Shown: positions 30,652-37,199 of the stretch, in pieces
How positions within the stretch are numbered: the stretch's first letter is position 1
Layout: each line of letters starts with the position of its first letter
Assembly (NCBI GenBank): GCA_016201135.1
Contig: JACQDK010000016.1
Coordinates: 1-37,199 of the forward strand
Source: Actinomycetota bacterium
GTDB taxonomy: Bacteria > Actinomycetota > UBA4738 > HRBIN12
Reading direction: 5' to 3'
Length of the DNA stretch: 37,199 bases
Notes under the pieces: generated by a model
The model's database searches: none
Told to the model about the DNA's origin: nothing
Seen by the model: the letters and a program-made list of their open reading frames with translations, nothing else
Translations under genes and position numbers: made by a program

Positions 30652-31659
30652 ATGAGAGCCGGTTCCGCGCGCGTGCTGATCGCCGCCTCGATGCTTCTGG
30701 TCGCTTCGTGCACCTCGCCATCCGAAACCTCGGGGCAACCGGCGTCGACAACGCTCTCGACCGAGCAGGGCCCCGGCAGCAACGGCTCCGGCACGGTGAG
30801 CACGATCAGCAAGACGTTTCAACCCGTCGCCCTCGCGTTCTGGAACGCAGATCACGGGCTGGTGACCGGGCTGATGACTTGTCGCGGCTGCGAACGGCGC
30901 AGCGTGGGCATGGTTCTGACGACGCGCGACGGCGGCAAGACCTGGCGCGTCGTGTTCCGCGGGGGAACGAGCGCCGGCGACGTGACCACGCTCGGGCCCG
31001 GGGAGGCGCTGGCACGCGTGGGACGGAGACTGCTGCGGGCATCGGCCGGGGGGAGAGTGTGGCACGCGCTCGGGCGCTCCAAGATCGGCGACCCCTCCTT
31101 CGTGGATCCGCTGCGCGGTTGGGCGGTCCGCCCTTCCTCGCTCTCCGGACGCCTCGTTGCCACGACCGACGGTGGCCGCACCTGGCGGATCCAGCACGAG
31201 CCGTGCGGTCCGCTGGCTCACTTCTGGGGGCCCGACGGGTGGGAGCGCACGTCCGTCGACTACGTGACGGACGTCTGGTTCGTGACGCCAGAGCGCGGAT
31301 GGGTGCTGTGCGGAGGGGACGGGGCGGCGGGCTCCGCGCCGGTGGCCGTGTTCGAGACGACCGACGGGGGACGGACCTGGGCGAAGCGGGAGGCAGCGTG
31401 GGATGCCGAGCCCGGCGGGCTGCAATTCCTGCCCGACGGGCGCGGCTGGCGATGGCCGTTCGATTTCGGGTACGTCGCGCGGAGTCCGGACGGCGGCGCC
31501 ACATGGCACCGGGGTGGCACGTTCGCCAACGGCGGACCGGAGAACTCGATCTGGTTCGTGAACGCCGACACAGGATTCGCCCTCGGCAAGGGCGATCTCT
31601 GGCGGAGCGAGGACGGAGGCAGGACCTGGAGGATCGTCGGCTCGGTCTCCCCCACTTGA
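30652..31659 (+). CDS. Ycf48/Asp-box propeller lipoprotein
   Basis: A 335-residue predicted lipoprotein with lipobox LVASC (Cys20) and a Ser/Thr/Gly-rich linker to about residue 55. The rest forms a beta-propeller with at least five Asp-box turns: TTRDGGKTWR, ATTDGGRTWR, ETTDGGRTWA, RSPDGGATWH and RSEDGGRTWR, each followed by a strand. This matches the Ycf48 / sialidase-like (BNR) repeat family, used outside photosynthetic organisms as an exported protein of unknown partner. No sialidase catalytic residues are recognisable. ATG at 30652 follows GGAAGAGCG. It is a single plus-strand gene divergent from the cupin. Confidence 0.8.
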   Translation: MRAGSARVLIAASMLLVASCTSPSETSGQPASTTLSTEQGPGSNGSGTVSTISKTFQPVALAFWNADHGLVTGLMTCRGCERRSVGMVLTTRDGGKTWRVVFRGGTSAGDVTTLGPGEALARVGRRLLRASAGGRVWHALGRSKIGDPSFVDPLRGWAVRPSSLSGRLVATTDGGRTWRIQHEPCGPLAHFWGPDGWERTSVDYVTDVWFVTPERGWVLCGGDGAAGSAPVAVFETTDGGRTWAKREAAWDAEPGGLQFLPDGRGWRWPFDFGYVARSPDGGATWHRGGTFANGGPENSIWFVNADTGFALGKGDLWRSEDGGRTWRIVGSVSPT

Positions 31660-31748
31660 GCGCGCCCATGGGAAGGGCTCACGCTCGGAGGAGACTCGGC
31701 AGGGGGCTGGGGTCACCGAGCGCTACGGCGTCGCCCGCACCCAGGCCC

Positions 31749-32909
31749 TCACGGCGTCAGGATCGAGCCGTTCGTGTCCTGCCCGTAGGATCCCAGCCAG
31801 GCGGACCACGCGACGGTCTTCTTCGCCGTTCCGTCCCACCATTTGAAGTAGGCGGGCGTCAGCGAAGGAACGTGGTACGTGTCGTAGTCGAAGGTGTTCC
31901 CGTAGGTCGTCCCCGCCGCGCGGACCACCCCGGTCTTCTGCGTCGTGCTGACCAGGGTTATCGTGTTGTACTCGGTCCGGTTGTTCGCGTTCACATACTC
32001 GACGCCCGCAGCGTTCTTCCGGCCGTTCCCCAGAACCCGGTAGACATAGCTCGCGGAGCTCGGAGCGGACATGACGTTGTCGCGAACGACGTTGTCGCGC
32101 GAATTGAACAGGTCGATGGCCTCCCCACCGTTTCCCTCGGCACGGTTGTCCTCGACCAGGGTGGAGGAGCTGATCTCGATCCGCAGGCCCTCGTCGGAGT
32201 TGTCGTGAAGCCAGTTGCCTGTCACCGTCGCGCCCTGCGTGTCGACATCGAGCCACAGCCCGTTCCCGTAGTTGTCGTGGATGTTGTTTCCCTGAACCAA
32301 GAGGCCGGTGGAGTTCACCCACTTGGCTCCGCCGGCGTAGCCCGAGCTGATCGTGGAGTCGGTGTGGTTGTAGCTCACCTCGCTGCTGAGCATCTGCTGT
32401 CCGGTGGACAAGGTGCCATGAACACCGAATTGGCCGTTGTGATGTGCCCAGGCGCCGTCCAAGACCACGTTGTCGCCGTACATCTTGATGCCGACGACGT
32501 TGTAGTCAGCTTCCACATCGCGGACGGTCCACCCCGAGCCGGTTCGGATGCCGGCGGAGAAGCCCTGAACCGTGAGGCTAGCGATCTGAACGTTCGCCAC
32601 CGTGCTCTTGCTGTCGAAGCCGTTGAAGGTGCCGCCGGCAGCTCGGATGATGGTCTGACCCTCCCCGGCACCGACGAGCACGTCTCCGTTCTTCGGCACC
32701 ACGGTCGAGGACAGGCTCCAGGTCCCGGCCGAAAGGAGGAACGTCGTTCCCTCCGGATTGGCGTTGATCGACTCCTGGATGTCCGCCCCCGAAGGCACGG
32801 CGACCTGTCCGCCGGCCGCGACGGCCCCGGCGGCTCCCAGCGCCGCCACTGAGGCGAGCGCCGCGACGAGCACGAAGGCACGCTTCGCGTTGACGATGGT
32901 CCGATGCAT
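31749..32909 (-). CDS. Secreted right-handed parallel beta-helix protein
   Basis: The 386-residue protein begins with a signal peptide (MHRTIVNAKR, a hydrophobic Ala/Val/Leu core, cleavage near AVAA). An N-terminal cap with IQESINANPEGTTFLLSAG is typical of pectate-lyase-like helices. Repeating coils follow, such as VNSTGLLVQGNNIHDNYGNG, ATVTGNWLHDNSDEG and NVVRDNVMS, with Asn ladders and N-x-I/V-x-x-N spacing. A C-terminal domain after about residue 310 carries aromatic residues (YFKWWDGTAKKTVAWSAW). It is probably a surface polysaccharide-binding or -cleaving protein; no catalytic set could be assigned. ATG at 32909 follows GAGGGGGGAG. Confidence 0.82.
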   Translation of the reverse strand: MHRTIVNAKRAFVLVAALASVAALGAAGAVAAGGQVAVPSGADIQESINANPEGTTFLLSAGTWSLSSTVVPKNGDVLVGAGEGQTIIRAAGGTFNGFDSKSTVANVQIASLTVQGFSAGIRTGSGWTVRDVEADYNVVGIKMYGDNVVLDGAWAHHNGQFGVHGTLSTGQQMLSSEVSYNHTDSTISSGYAGGAKWVNSTGLLVQGNNIHDNYGNGLWLDVDTQGATVTGNWLHDNSDEGLRIEISSSTLVEDNRAEGNGGEAIDLFNSRDNVVRDNVMSAPSSASYVYRVLGNGRKNAAGVEYVNANNRTEYNTITLVSTTQKTGVVRAAGTTYGNTFDYDTYHVPSLTPAYFKWWDGTAKKTVAWSAWLGSYGQDTNGSILTP

Positions 32910-33001
32910 GACTCCCCCCTCGGGATGACTGACACGGCTATCGGCATCCGGCCCCTGAACTCTTGCTCGGTACGACGGGGGGTTTGGGGTTCGGTGCGCC
33001 G

Positions 33002-33017
33002 GAGGCCGAAGGGCCTC
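33002..33017 (-). terminator. Short hairpin downstream of Excalibur gene
   Basis: On the minus strand GAGGCC and GGCCTC form a 6-bp stem with a CTTC loop. A second repeat, CCTCTGG/CCAGAGG, spans 33014-33049. Both lie in the 222-nt gap between the Excalibur and beta-helix genes, where I see no coding. No T-run follows, so this is a weak terminator candidate. Confidence 0.3.
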
Positions 33018-33131
33018 TGGATGGCGCGCCCGGCGGGCTACGCCAGAGGAAGAAGAGGCACGGACGATGGAACTAGCCGATCGCGGAAGGACCGTCGTCG
33101 CAGACTCGCGTCGGAGGCGCTGAGCGGGGCC

Positions 33132-33947
33132 TCACGTCTCGCAGCCGATGCCGTCTCCGTCGCCGTCGAAGTGCTGGTCGTCGGGCGCCACGACCTTGAA
33201 GTTCCTGTACGAGATGTCCGCGCAGTCCAGGTCGGGCGGCGGCGACGGGATGCACACGGTCGGGTACGAGGGGTCGCAGCTCCCGCCGCCTCCTCCCCCG
33301 CTCACGGTGCCGGAGCCGGGGTCATACATCGGATCCCTGGGCGGCAGGTCGAACCGGGTCACGCCGCTCGCGAGGAACCGAATCGCCCACACCGGATGGA
33401 TCTCGCGCCACCCATGCTCGGTGTCCAGCACCCACGTTCCGAACACGGCGACGTGCGCCCCGACGGACGGAACCGGCAGGTGTTGGCCGGGCATGATCTC
33501 GACCACGAGCCAGCCGTGCTGGTCCTTGAGGTTCCCGCCGTTCAGGAACTCGCCGAAGCCGGCGTCGGGACCGATCAGGACGTGCGCGTCGCCGTCCTCC
33601 TCGGGCCGGACCTCCGCCACGCGGCCCCGGAACCAGACGCATGTGCCCAGGACGTACAGGCGGTACGCGTGGTAGACGCCGCGCAGCGGCGTCCCGTGGC
33701 ACTTCAGGCCGCCTCCCCCGCCGCCACCACCGCCACCGCCGCCCTGCTGCCCACCGTCGCTCCCGCCTCCCCCGTTCCCACCGGAGCCGTGACCGGATCG
33801 AGGCGACATCGACGAGCCGGGCGATCCCATCCCCGAGCTCGGCGCGGGCACCGCAACCCTCGACGGAGGTGGCTCGCTCGTCGAACACGCCGTCGCGACG
33901 AGCGCCAGGACGGCGGCGAGCGCGATCTTCGCAGGAGCGGTCCGCAC
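33132..33947 (-). CDS. Excalibur-domain lipoprotein with poly-Gly linker
   Basis: A 271-residue predicted lipoprotein: lipobox in LVATAC (Cys21), then a Pro/Ser/Gly-rich stretch with an uninterrupted run of glycines at about residues 69-80. A middle beta-rich domain (residues about 82-200) has KCHGTPLRGVYHAYRLYVLG, TCVWFRGRVAEVRPEEDGDA and VGAHVAVFGTWVLDTEHGWR; this resembles an OB-like secreted domain I cannot name. The C-terminal 35 residues are an Excalibur calcium-binding domain: DLDCADISY and DGDGDGIGCE, with paired cysteines. The GTG at 33947 gives the best signal peptide, but its ribosome site is weak. Role: extracellular, otherwise unknown. Confidence 0.75.
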   Translation of the reverse strand: MRTAPAKIALAAVLALVATACSTSEPPPSRVAVPAPSSGMGSPGSSMSPRSGHGSGGNGGGGSDGGQQGGGGGGGGGGGGLKCHGTPLRGVYHAYRLYVLGTCVWFRGRVAEVRPEEDGDAHVLIGPDAGFGEFLNGGNLKDQHGWLVVEIMPGQHLPVPSVGAHVAVFGTWVLDTEHGWREIHPVWAIRFLASGVTRFDLPPRDPMYDPGSGTVSGGGGGGSCDPSYPTVCIPSPPPDLDCADISYRNFKVVAPDDQHFDGDGDGIGCET

Positions 33948-34002
33948 CGCCTGTCACCGTCGCAGGACCCGGGACCTCGCGCAAGCAACGCCCAGGACAG
34001 GC

Positions 34003-34008
34003 TAGCCT
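34003..34008 (+). promoter_or_regulatory. -10-like TAGCCT before galT
   Basis: TAGCCT, then 7 nt, then the ATG at 34016, with no Shine-Dalgarno site. Confidence 0.5.
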
Positions 34009-34015
34009 CTTGGGC

Positions 34016-35011
34016 ATGTCGACCCTCCGGCAGGATCCGACCACTCGCCAGTGGGTGATCCTTGCCCCGAGGCGCGCGGCACGCCCCCACGAGCCGGTGG
34101 AGCTGCCGCGATCGACCCTGCCCGAACGTGACGAGCAGTGCCCCTTCTGCCCGGGGAACGAGGACCAGACCCCGCCGGAGGTCCTGCGGCTCCCCGACGA
34201 CGGCGCGTGGCGCGTGCGCGTGGTGCCTAACCTCTACTCGGCGCTCGGGGGCGACGGCCCCGCGCCGCGAGGCGGCGCGGGGCCGTTCCGCGAGATGCCG
34301 GGCGTCGGGGGCCACGAGGTCGTGATCGAGACCCCGCATCACGACGCGCGGCCCGACGAGATGTCCCTGCGCGAGGTCACGGACGTGCTCCGCGTCTGGC
34401 GCCGGCGCTACCTACAGCTGCTGGCGCGCCCCGGCATCCGCGCCGCGGTCGCGTTCAAGAACTTCGGGCGTCTGGCCGGCACGTCGCTCGTTCACCCCCA
34501 CTCGCAGATCCTGGCCACCCCGGTGCTCCTGCCCCGGATGCAGCAGCGGCTCGAGGTGGCCACCCGCTACTTCGACGAGAACGGCCGGTGCGTCTACGAC
34601 GAGGTGCTGGATGCCGAGAGGGCCGCCGGGACCCGCGTGATCGCCGAGGGAGAGCGGTTCCTGGCCTTCGAGCCCTTCGCGAGCCAGACTCCCTTCGAGA
34701 CGTGGATCGCCCCGACGACCCACCGCTCCTCGTTCGGAGACATCGACGACGGGGAGACGCGGGACCTCGCGCGGGTGCTTCGGCGGGTCCTCGCCGCCCT
34801 GCGGAGGGCGGCCGGTGACCCCGACTACAACCTGGTCGTCTTCTCGGCGCCCCCTTCGGAGTCCGACGAGGACGCCTTCCACTGGACGCTGCGCGTCCTG
34901 CCCAGACTCTCCACCCCGGCGGGGTTCGAGGTGGGCTCGGGCATGAGCATCAACACGGTCGCTCCCGAGGACGCCGCCCTGGCGCTGCGGGAGGCGGCCC
35001 GAACGGAGTGA
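34016..35011 (+). CDS. galT: Galactose-1-phosphate uridylyltransferase
   Basis: The 331-residue enzyme exchanges UDP between UDP-glucose and galactose-1-phosphate in the Leloir pathway. The N-terminal zinc site starts CPFCPGNED (Cys42, Cys45). The catalytic His-Pro-His is in SLVHPHSQILATP (His160 and His162), the residue that carries UMP. The C-terminal half holds APTTHRSSFGDID and FHWTLRVLPRLSTPAGFEVG. Length is typical. I chose the ATG at 34016 because STLRQDPTTRQWVILAPRRA is the family's beginning and a TAGCCT box stands seven bases before it; the frame is open further upstream but that overlaps the divergent lipoprotein gene. No other galactose genes are in the window. Confidence 0.93.
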   Translation: MSTLRQDPTTRQWVILAPRRAARPHEPVELPRSTLPERDEQCPFCPGNEDQTPPEVLRLPDDGAWRVRVVPNLYSALGGDGPAPRGGAGPFREMPGVGGHEVVIETPHHDARPDEMSLREVTDVLRVWRRRYLQLLARPGIRAAVAFKNFGRLAGTSLVHPHSQILATPVLLPRMQQRLEVATRYFDENGRCVYDEVLDAERAAGTRVIAEGERFLAFEPFASQTPFETWIAPTTHRSSFGDIDDGETRDLARVLRRVLAALRRAAGDPDYNLVVFSAPPSESDEDAFHWTLRVLPRLSTPAGFEVGSGMSINTVAPEDAALALREAARTE

Positions 35012-35044
35012 CCGGTCGCCGGCCGCCCGCTCGACTTCCGCGGT

Positions 35045-35073
35045 TTGACCGTCCGGGGGGGCGCCGCTAGCGT
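35045..35073 (+). promoter_or_regulatory. Sigma70-type promoter of second ABC operon
   Basis: TTGACC (35045-35050) and TAGCGT (35068-35073) are 17 nt apart. The transcript would begin near 35080 and have a leader of about 105 nt, with a GGACT/AGTCC hairpin at 35110-35123 and further GC-rich pairing before GAGAGGGGGG and the ATG at 35188. Confidence 0.65.
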
Positions 35074-35187
35074 TGGGCGGGGCGGCCGGGTCCGTCCCGA
35101 GACGCCGCCGGACTCGTAAGTCCTTGTGAGAGAGCCGGTCGGCGCCCGAACGCCTCGGGGGCGTCGGCACGAGAGGGGGGGTAGGCA

Positions 35188-36780
35188 ATGAGAGTCGAAC
35201 GGTTGCGCGTGGTCGCGCTGGTAGCGGTCCTCGCGCTCGCGGGCGCGGCCTGCGGAGGTGGCGGCACCACGGCTGTATCACCGAGCGCGGCCGGCGGAGG
35301 GACGATCATCCACGGCACGACGGACTCGATCGTCTCGCTAGACCCGGCAGGCCAGTACGACCTGGGATCCGCACAGATCAGCTACCAGGTGTACGACACG
35401 TTGCTCGAGATCCTTCCCCAGGGGAACACCCCGGAGCCGGCCCTGGCCACCAGCTGCGCGTACACGGACGCCCTGACGTACTCGTGCACGCTCCGGTCGG
35501 ACGCCAAGTTCTCGGACGGATCGCCCATGACCTCCGCCGACGTGGCCTTCTCCATCAAGCGGAACATCGAGATCAACAACCCGAACGGCGCCTGCAGCCT
35601 GCTGGTCGACCTGGCCGACTGCGGTAAGTGGAAGAACAGCGCGATCGACACGCCCGACCCGCAGACCGTCACGTTCCACCTGCGGAACCCCGACGGCGCG
35701 TTCCCGTTCATCCTGACCACGAGCGCGGCCTTCGTCGTCCCGGCGGCCGTGTACCCGGAGAACAACCTTCAGCCGGACGACCAGATCATCGGCACCGGGC
35801 GCTACAAGCTGGTGCAGTACCGGCCCGGCGAGCAGGTCGTCCTGGAGAAGAACCCTTACTTCTGGGGGGACCCACCCCTGAACGATCGCGTGATCGTCCA
35901 GTACTTCGACAAGTCTTCCGCCCTGAAGCTGGCGCTCGAGCAGGGTGAGGTCGATGTCGGATGGCGGACGTTCACCCCCACCGACGTGGCGGCGATGAAG
36001 AACGAGCCCGGACTCCAGGTGCTGACCGGCCCGGGAGCCGAGATCCGCTACATGGTCTTCAACACGAACCTGGCCCCCGGCAAGGACATCGCCGTGCGCC
36101 AGGCTGCGGCGATGACGATCGACCGGCAGGCGATCGCCGACAACGTCTACAACGGGACCGTGCAGCCGCTCTGGTCGATGGTTCCCTCCGGGCTGGCCGG
36201 TCACGTGGACGCGTTCAAGGATCTCTACGGCGACGCGCCCGATCTCCAGGGAGCCAAGAAGGTGCTTTCCGACGCCGGCGTGAAGACCCCGGTGCCCATC
36301 GAGATCTGGTGGACGCCGACCCACTACGGGGACTCTTCCGCCGATGAGTACGCTGAGATCCAGCGCTCCCTCGAGGGCAGCGGCCTGTTCAAGGTGACGC
36401 TCAAGTCCACCGAGTGGGACCAGTACACCACCGCGGCGTTCACGGACGGGTACCCCGTCTACCAGCTCGGCTGGTTCCCGGACTACCCGGACGCGGACAA
36501 CTACGTGTTCACCTTCTACTCGTCCAGCTCGTTCCTGAACGATCACTACTCGAACCCGAAGGTCGAGAAGCTGCTCGCCGACGAGCGGGCGACCACCGAT
36601 CCCGCGCAGCGGCTGAAGGACTTCGAGGAGGTCCAGCGGATCGGCGCCCAGGACGTTCCGATCATCCCGATCTGGGAGGCGACGCAGCTCGCGGTGGCGC
36701 GAGATGGCGTCACGGGGGTCGCGCAGACGCTCGACGTCTCGTACATCTTCCGGTACTGGCTGATCAGCAAGACCTCCTAG
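35188..36780 (+). CDS. ABC importer substrate-binding lipoprotein (SBP family 5)
   Basis: A 530-residue lipoprotein with lipobox LAGAAC (Cys22). The mature part is a DppA/OppA-type binding protein: TDSIVSLDPAGQYDLGSAQI near the start, LRSDAKFSDGSPMTSADVAF, GTGRYKLVQYRPGEQVVLEK, VRQAAAMTIDRQAIADNVYN and a C-terminal VPIIPIWEATQLAVARDGVT. It differs clearly in sequence from the binding protein at 20752-22413, so the two systems are not a recent duplication. ATG at 35188 follows GAGAGGGGGGGTAGG. A permease gene begins 81 nt downstream, after a strong hairpin. The ligand is unknown. Confidence 0.92.
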   Translation: MRVERLRVVALVAVLALAGAACGGGGTTAVSPSAAGGGTIIHGTTDSIVSLDPAGQYDLGSAQISYQVYDTLLEILPQGNTPEPALATSCAYTDALTYSCTLRSDAKFSDGSPMTSADVAFSIKRNIEINNPNGACSLLVDLADCGKWKNSAIDTPDPQTVTFHLRNPDGAFPFILTTSAAFVVPAAVYPENNLQPDDQIIGTGRYKLVQYRPGEQVVLEKNPYFWGDPPLNDRVIVQYFDKSSALKLALEQGEVDVGWRTFTPTDVAAMKNEPGLQVLTGPGAEIRYMVFNTNLAPGKDIAVRQAAAMTIDRQAIADNVYNGTVQPLWSMVPSGLAGHVDAFKDLYGDAPDLQGAKKVLSDAGVKTPVPIEIWWTPTHYGDSSADEYAEIQRSLEGSGLFKVTLKSTEWDQYTTAAFTDGYPVYQLGWFPDYPDADNYVFTFYSSSSFLNDHYSNPKVEKLLADERATTDPAQRLKDFEEVQRIGAQDVPIIPIWEATQLAVARDGVTGVAQTLDVSYIFRYWLISKTS

Positions 36781-36797
36781 CCAGGCGACGAGGAGGC

Positions 36798-36830
36798 GGA
36801 AGGGCGGGACCCGACGGGTCCCGCCCTTCC
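36798..36830 (+). terminator. Perfect 15-bp hairpin between binding protein and permease
   Basis: GGAAGGGCGGGACCC (36798-36812) pairs without mismatch with 36816-36830 around the loop GAC. It starts 18 nt after the stop codon of the binding-protein gene. No T-run follows. It could be a terminator of the upstream transcript or a 3' stabiliser that keeps binding-protein mRNA high relative to the permease. Confidence 0.7.
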
Positions 36831-36844
36831 TCTGCCGGTTGACC

Positions 36845-36850
36845 TAGCAT
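36845..36850 (+). promoter_or_regulatory. -10-like TAGCAT before permease
   Basis: TAGCAT, then 10 nt, then the ATG at 36861, just after the hairpin. It suggests the permease may have its own promoter. Confidence 0.4.
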
Positions 36851-36860
36851 TGGGCCCGCC

Positions 36861-37199
36861 ATGGCGAAGCCGACCATCTCTCTGCGAACGTACCTGCTCA
36901 CGCGGCTGGCGCTGGCCGTGCCGATGCTCCTGATCCTGCTGACGGTCGTCTTCATCCTGATGCGGGTGGCGCCGGGCGACCCGATCAGCGCGGCTCTGGG
37001 CGGGCGGGTCAGCCAGCAGGAGCTCCAGCGCCGTCGCCACGAAGCGGGGTTCGACCGTCCGCTCGTCGTGCAGTACGTCGAGTACCTGGGCAACGCCGCG
37101 CGCTTCCGCTTCGGGACGACGCTCATCGACAACCGGCCGCTCACCGAGGTGATCGTGCAGAACGGCGCCGCGACCCTGGAGCTCTCGATCTTCGCCATG
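36861..37199 (+). CDS. Peptide-type ABC permease (DppB family), N-terminal part
   Basis: The first 113 residues of a permease that runs off the window. A hydrophobic first helix (LALAVPMLLILLTVVFILM) is followed by RVAPGDPISAALGG, the DppB/OppB signature, then a periplasmic region with FDRPLVVQYVEYLGNAARFRFGTT. The next helix starts near AATLELSIFA at the edge. It pairs with the binding protein just upstream. ATG at 36861 has no clear ribosome site but a TAGCAT box ten bases upstream. Confidence 0.88.
   Translation, partial: MAKPTISLRTYLLTRLALAVPMLLILLTVVFILMRVAPGDPISAALGGRVSQQELQRRRHEAGFDRPLVVQYVEYLGNAARFRFGTTLIDNRPLTEVIVQNGAATLELSIFAM

Noticed and set aside
1-37199. A genetic code in which TGA means tryptophan
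   Set aside because: Many intact genes here end with TGA at the expected family length (ddl, cofC, HU, GH63-like), so TGA works as a stop.

Overview
The window is a very GC-rich, gene-dense stretch of bacterial chromosome. The best guess is a member of Actinomycetota or a close high-GC relative such as Chloroflexota or Dormibacterota. The reasons are GTG and TTG starts, lipoprotein-rich secreted proteins, a CofC/FbiD enzyme for coenzyme F420, an HU gene with a simple sigma70-type promoter, and many TANNNT -10 boxes placed so that transcripts would begin at or next to the start codon. No phage, IS element, CRISPR array or rRNA was seen. No stretch over 300 bases lacks a gene.

Layout. 1-1154: a partial membrane protein and a phosphoribosyltransferase on the minus strand, with a divergent stand-alone Lrp/AsnC effector domain. 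1198-4288: a large secreted RTX / beta-propeller / RTX protein whose frame is broken by a 94-bp tandem duplication. 4278-7873 (minus): a tight run bioY, plsC, cystathionine gamma-synthase-like gene, ddl. 7962-9127: cofC, a small OB-fold-like gene and HU (minus). 9246-14067: tRNA-Gln(CUG), a phosphoesterase lipoprotein interrupted by an in-frame UGA, NADP-type isocitrate dehydrogenase, a secreted propeller-like protein and tRNA-Glu(CUC). 14080-17889: an ABM-like protein, then a plus-strand run of ureidoglycolate-lyase-like protein, isochorismatase-fold hydrolase and GH63-like glycosidase. 17896-22413 (minus): a peptide/nickel-type ABC importer (binding protein, one ATPase, two permeases).

22508-30160 is the most interesting part. 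Divergent from the importer lies an operon with a molybdenum hydroxylase (FAD subunit plus a fused FeS-Mo subunit with a broken frame), a 6-hydroxynicotinate reductase-like protein, a UPF0280 protein, a DUF1185 'amino acid synthesis' family protein and an enamidase. Hydroxylase, reductase and enamidase are the first three steps of the reductive nicotinate pathway known from Eubacterium barkeri: nicotinate, 6-hydroxynicotinate, 1,4,5,6-tetrahydro-6-oxonicotinate, 2-formylglutarate. The two family-only proteins between them are candidates for accessory or alternative steps. The shared divergent promoter region suggests the importer may bring in the ring substrate.

30157-37199: a cupin (minus), a Ycf48/Asp-box lipoprotein, a secreted parallel beta-helix protein, a poly-Gly Excalibur lipoprotein, galT, and the start of a second peptide-type ABC operon (binding protein, strong hairpin, partial permease).

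Three genes are disrupted (RTX protein, phosphoesterase, Mo hydroxylase). Since the flanking coding sequence is intact, each could be recent decay or a consensus error in the assembly. Family assignments come from motif recognition in the translated sequence; no database search was run.
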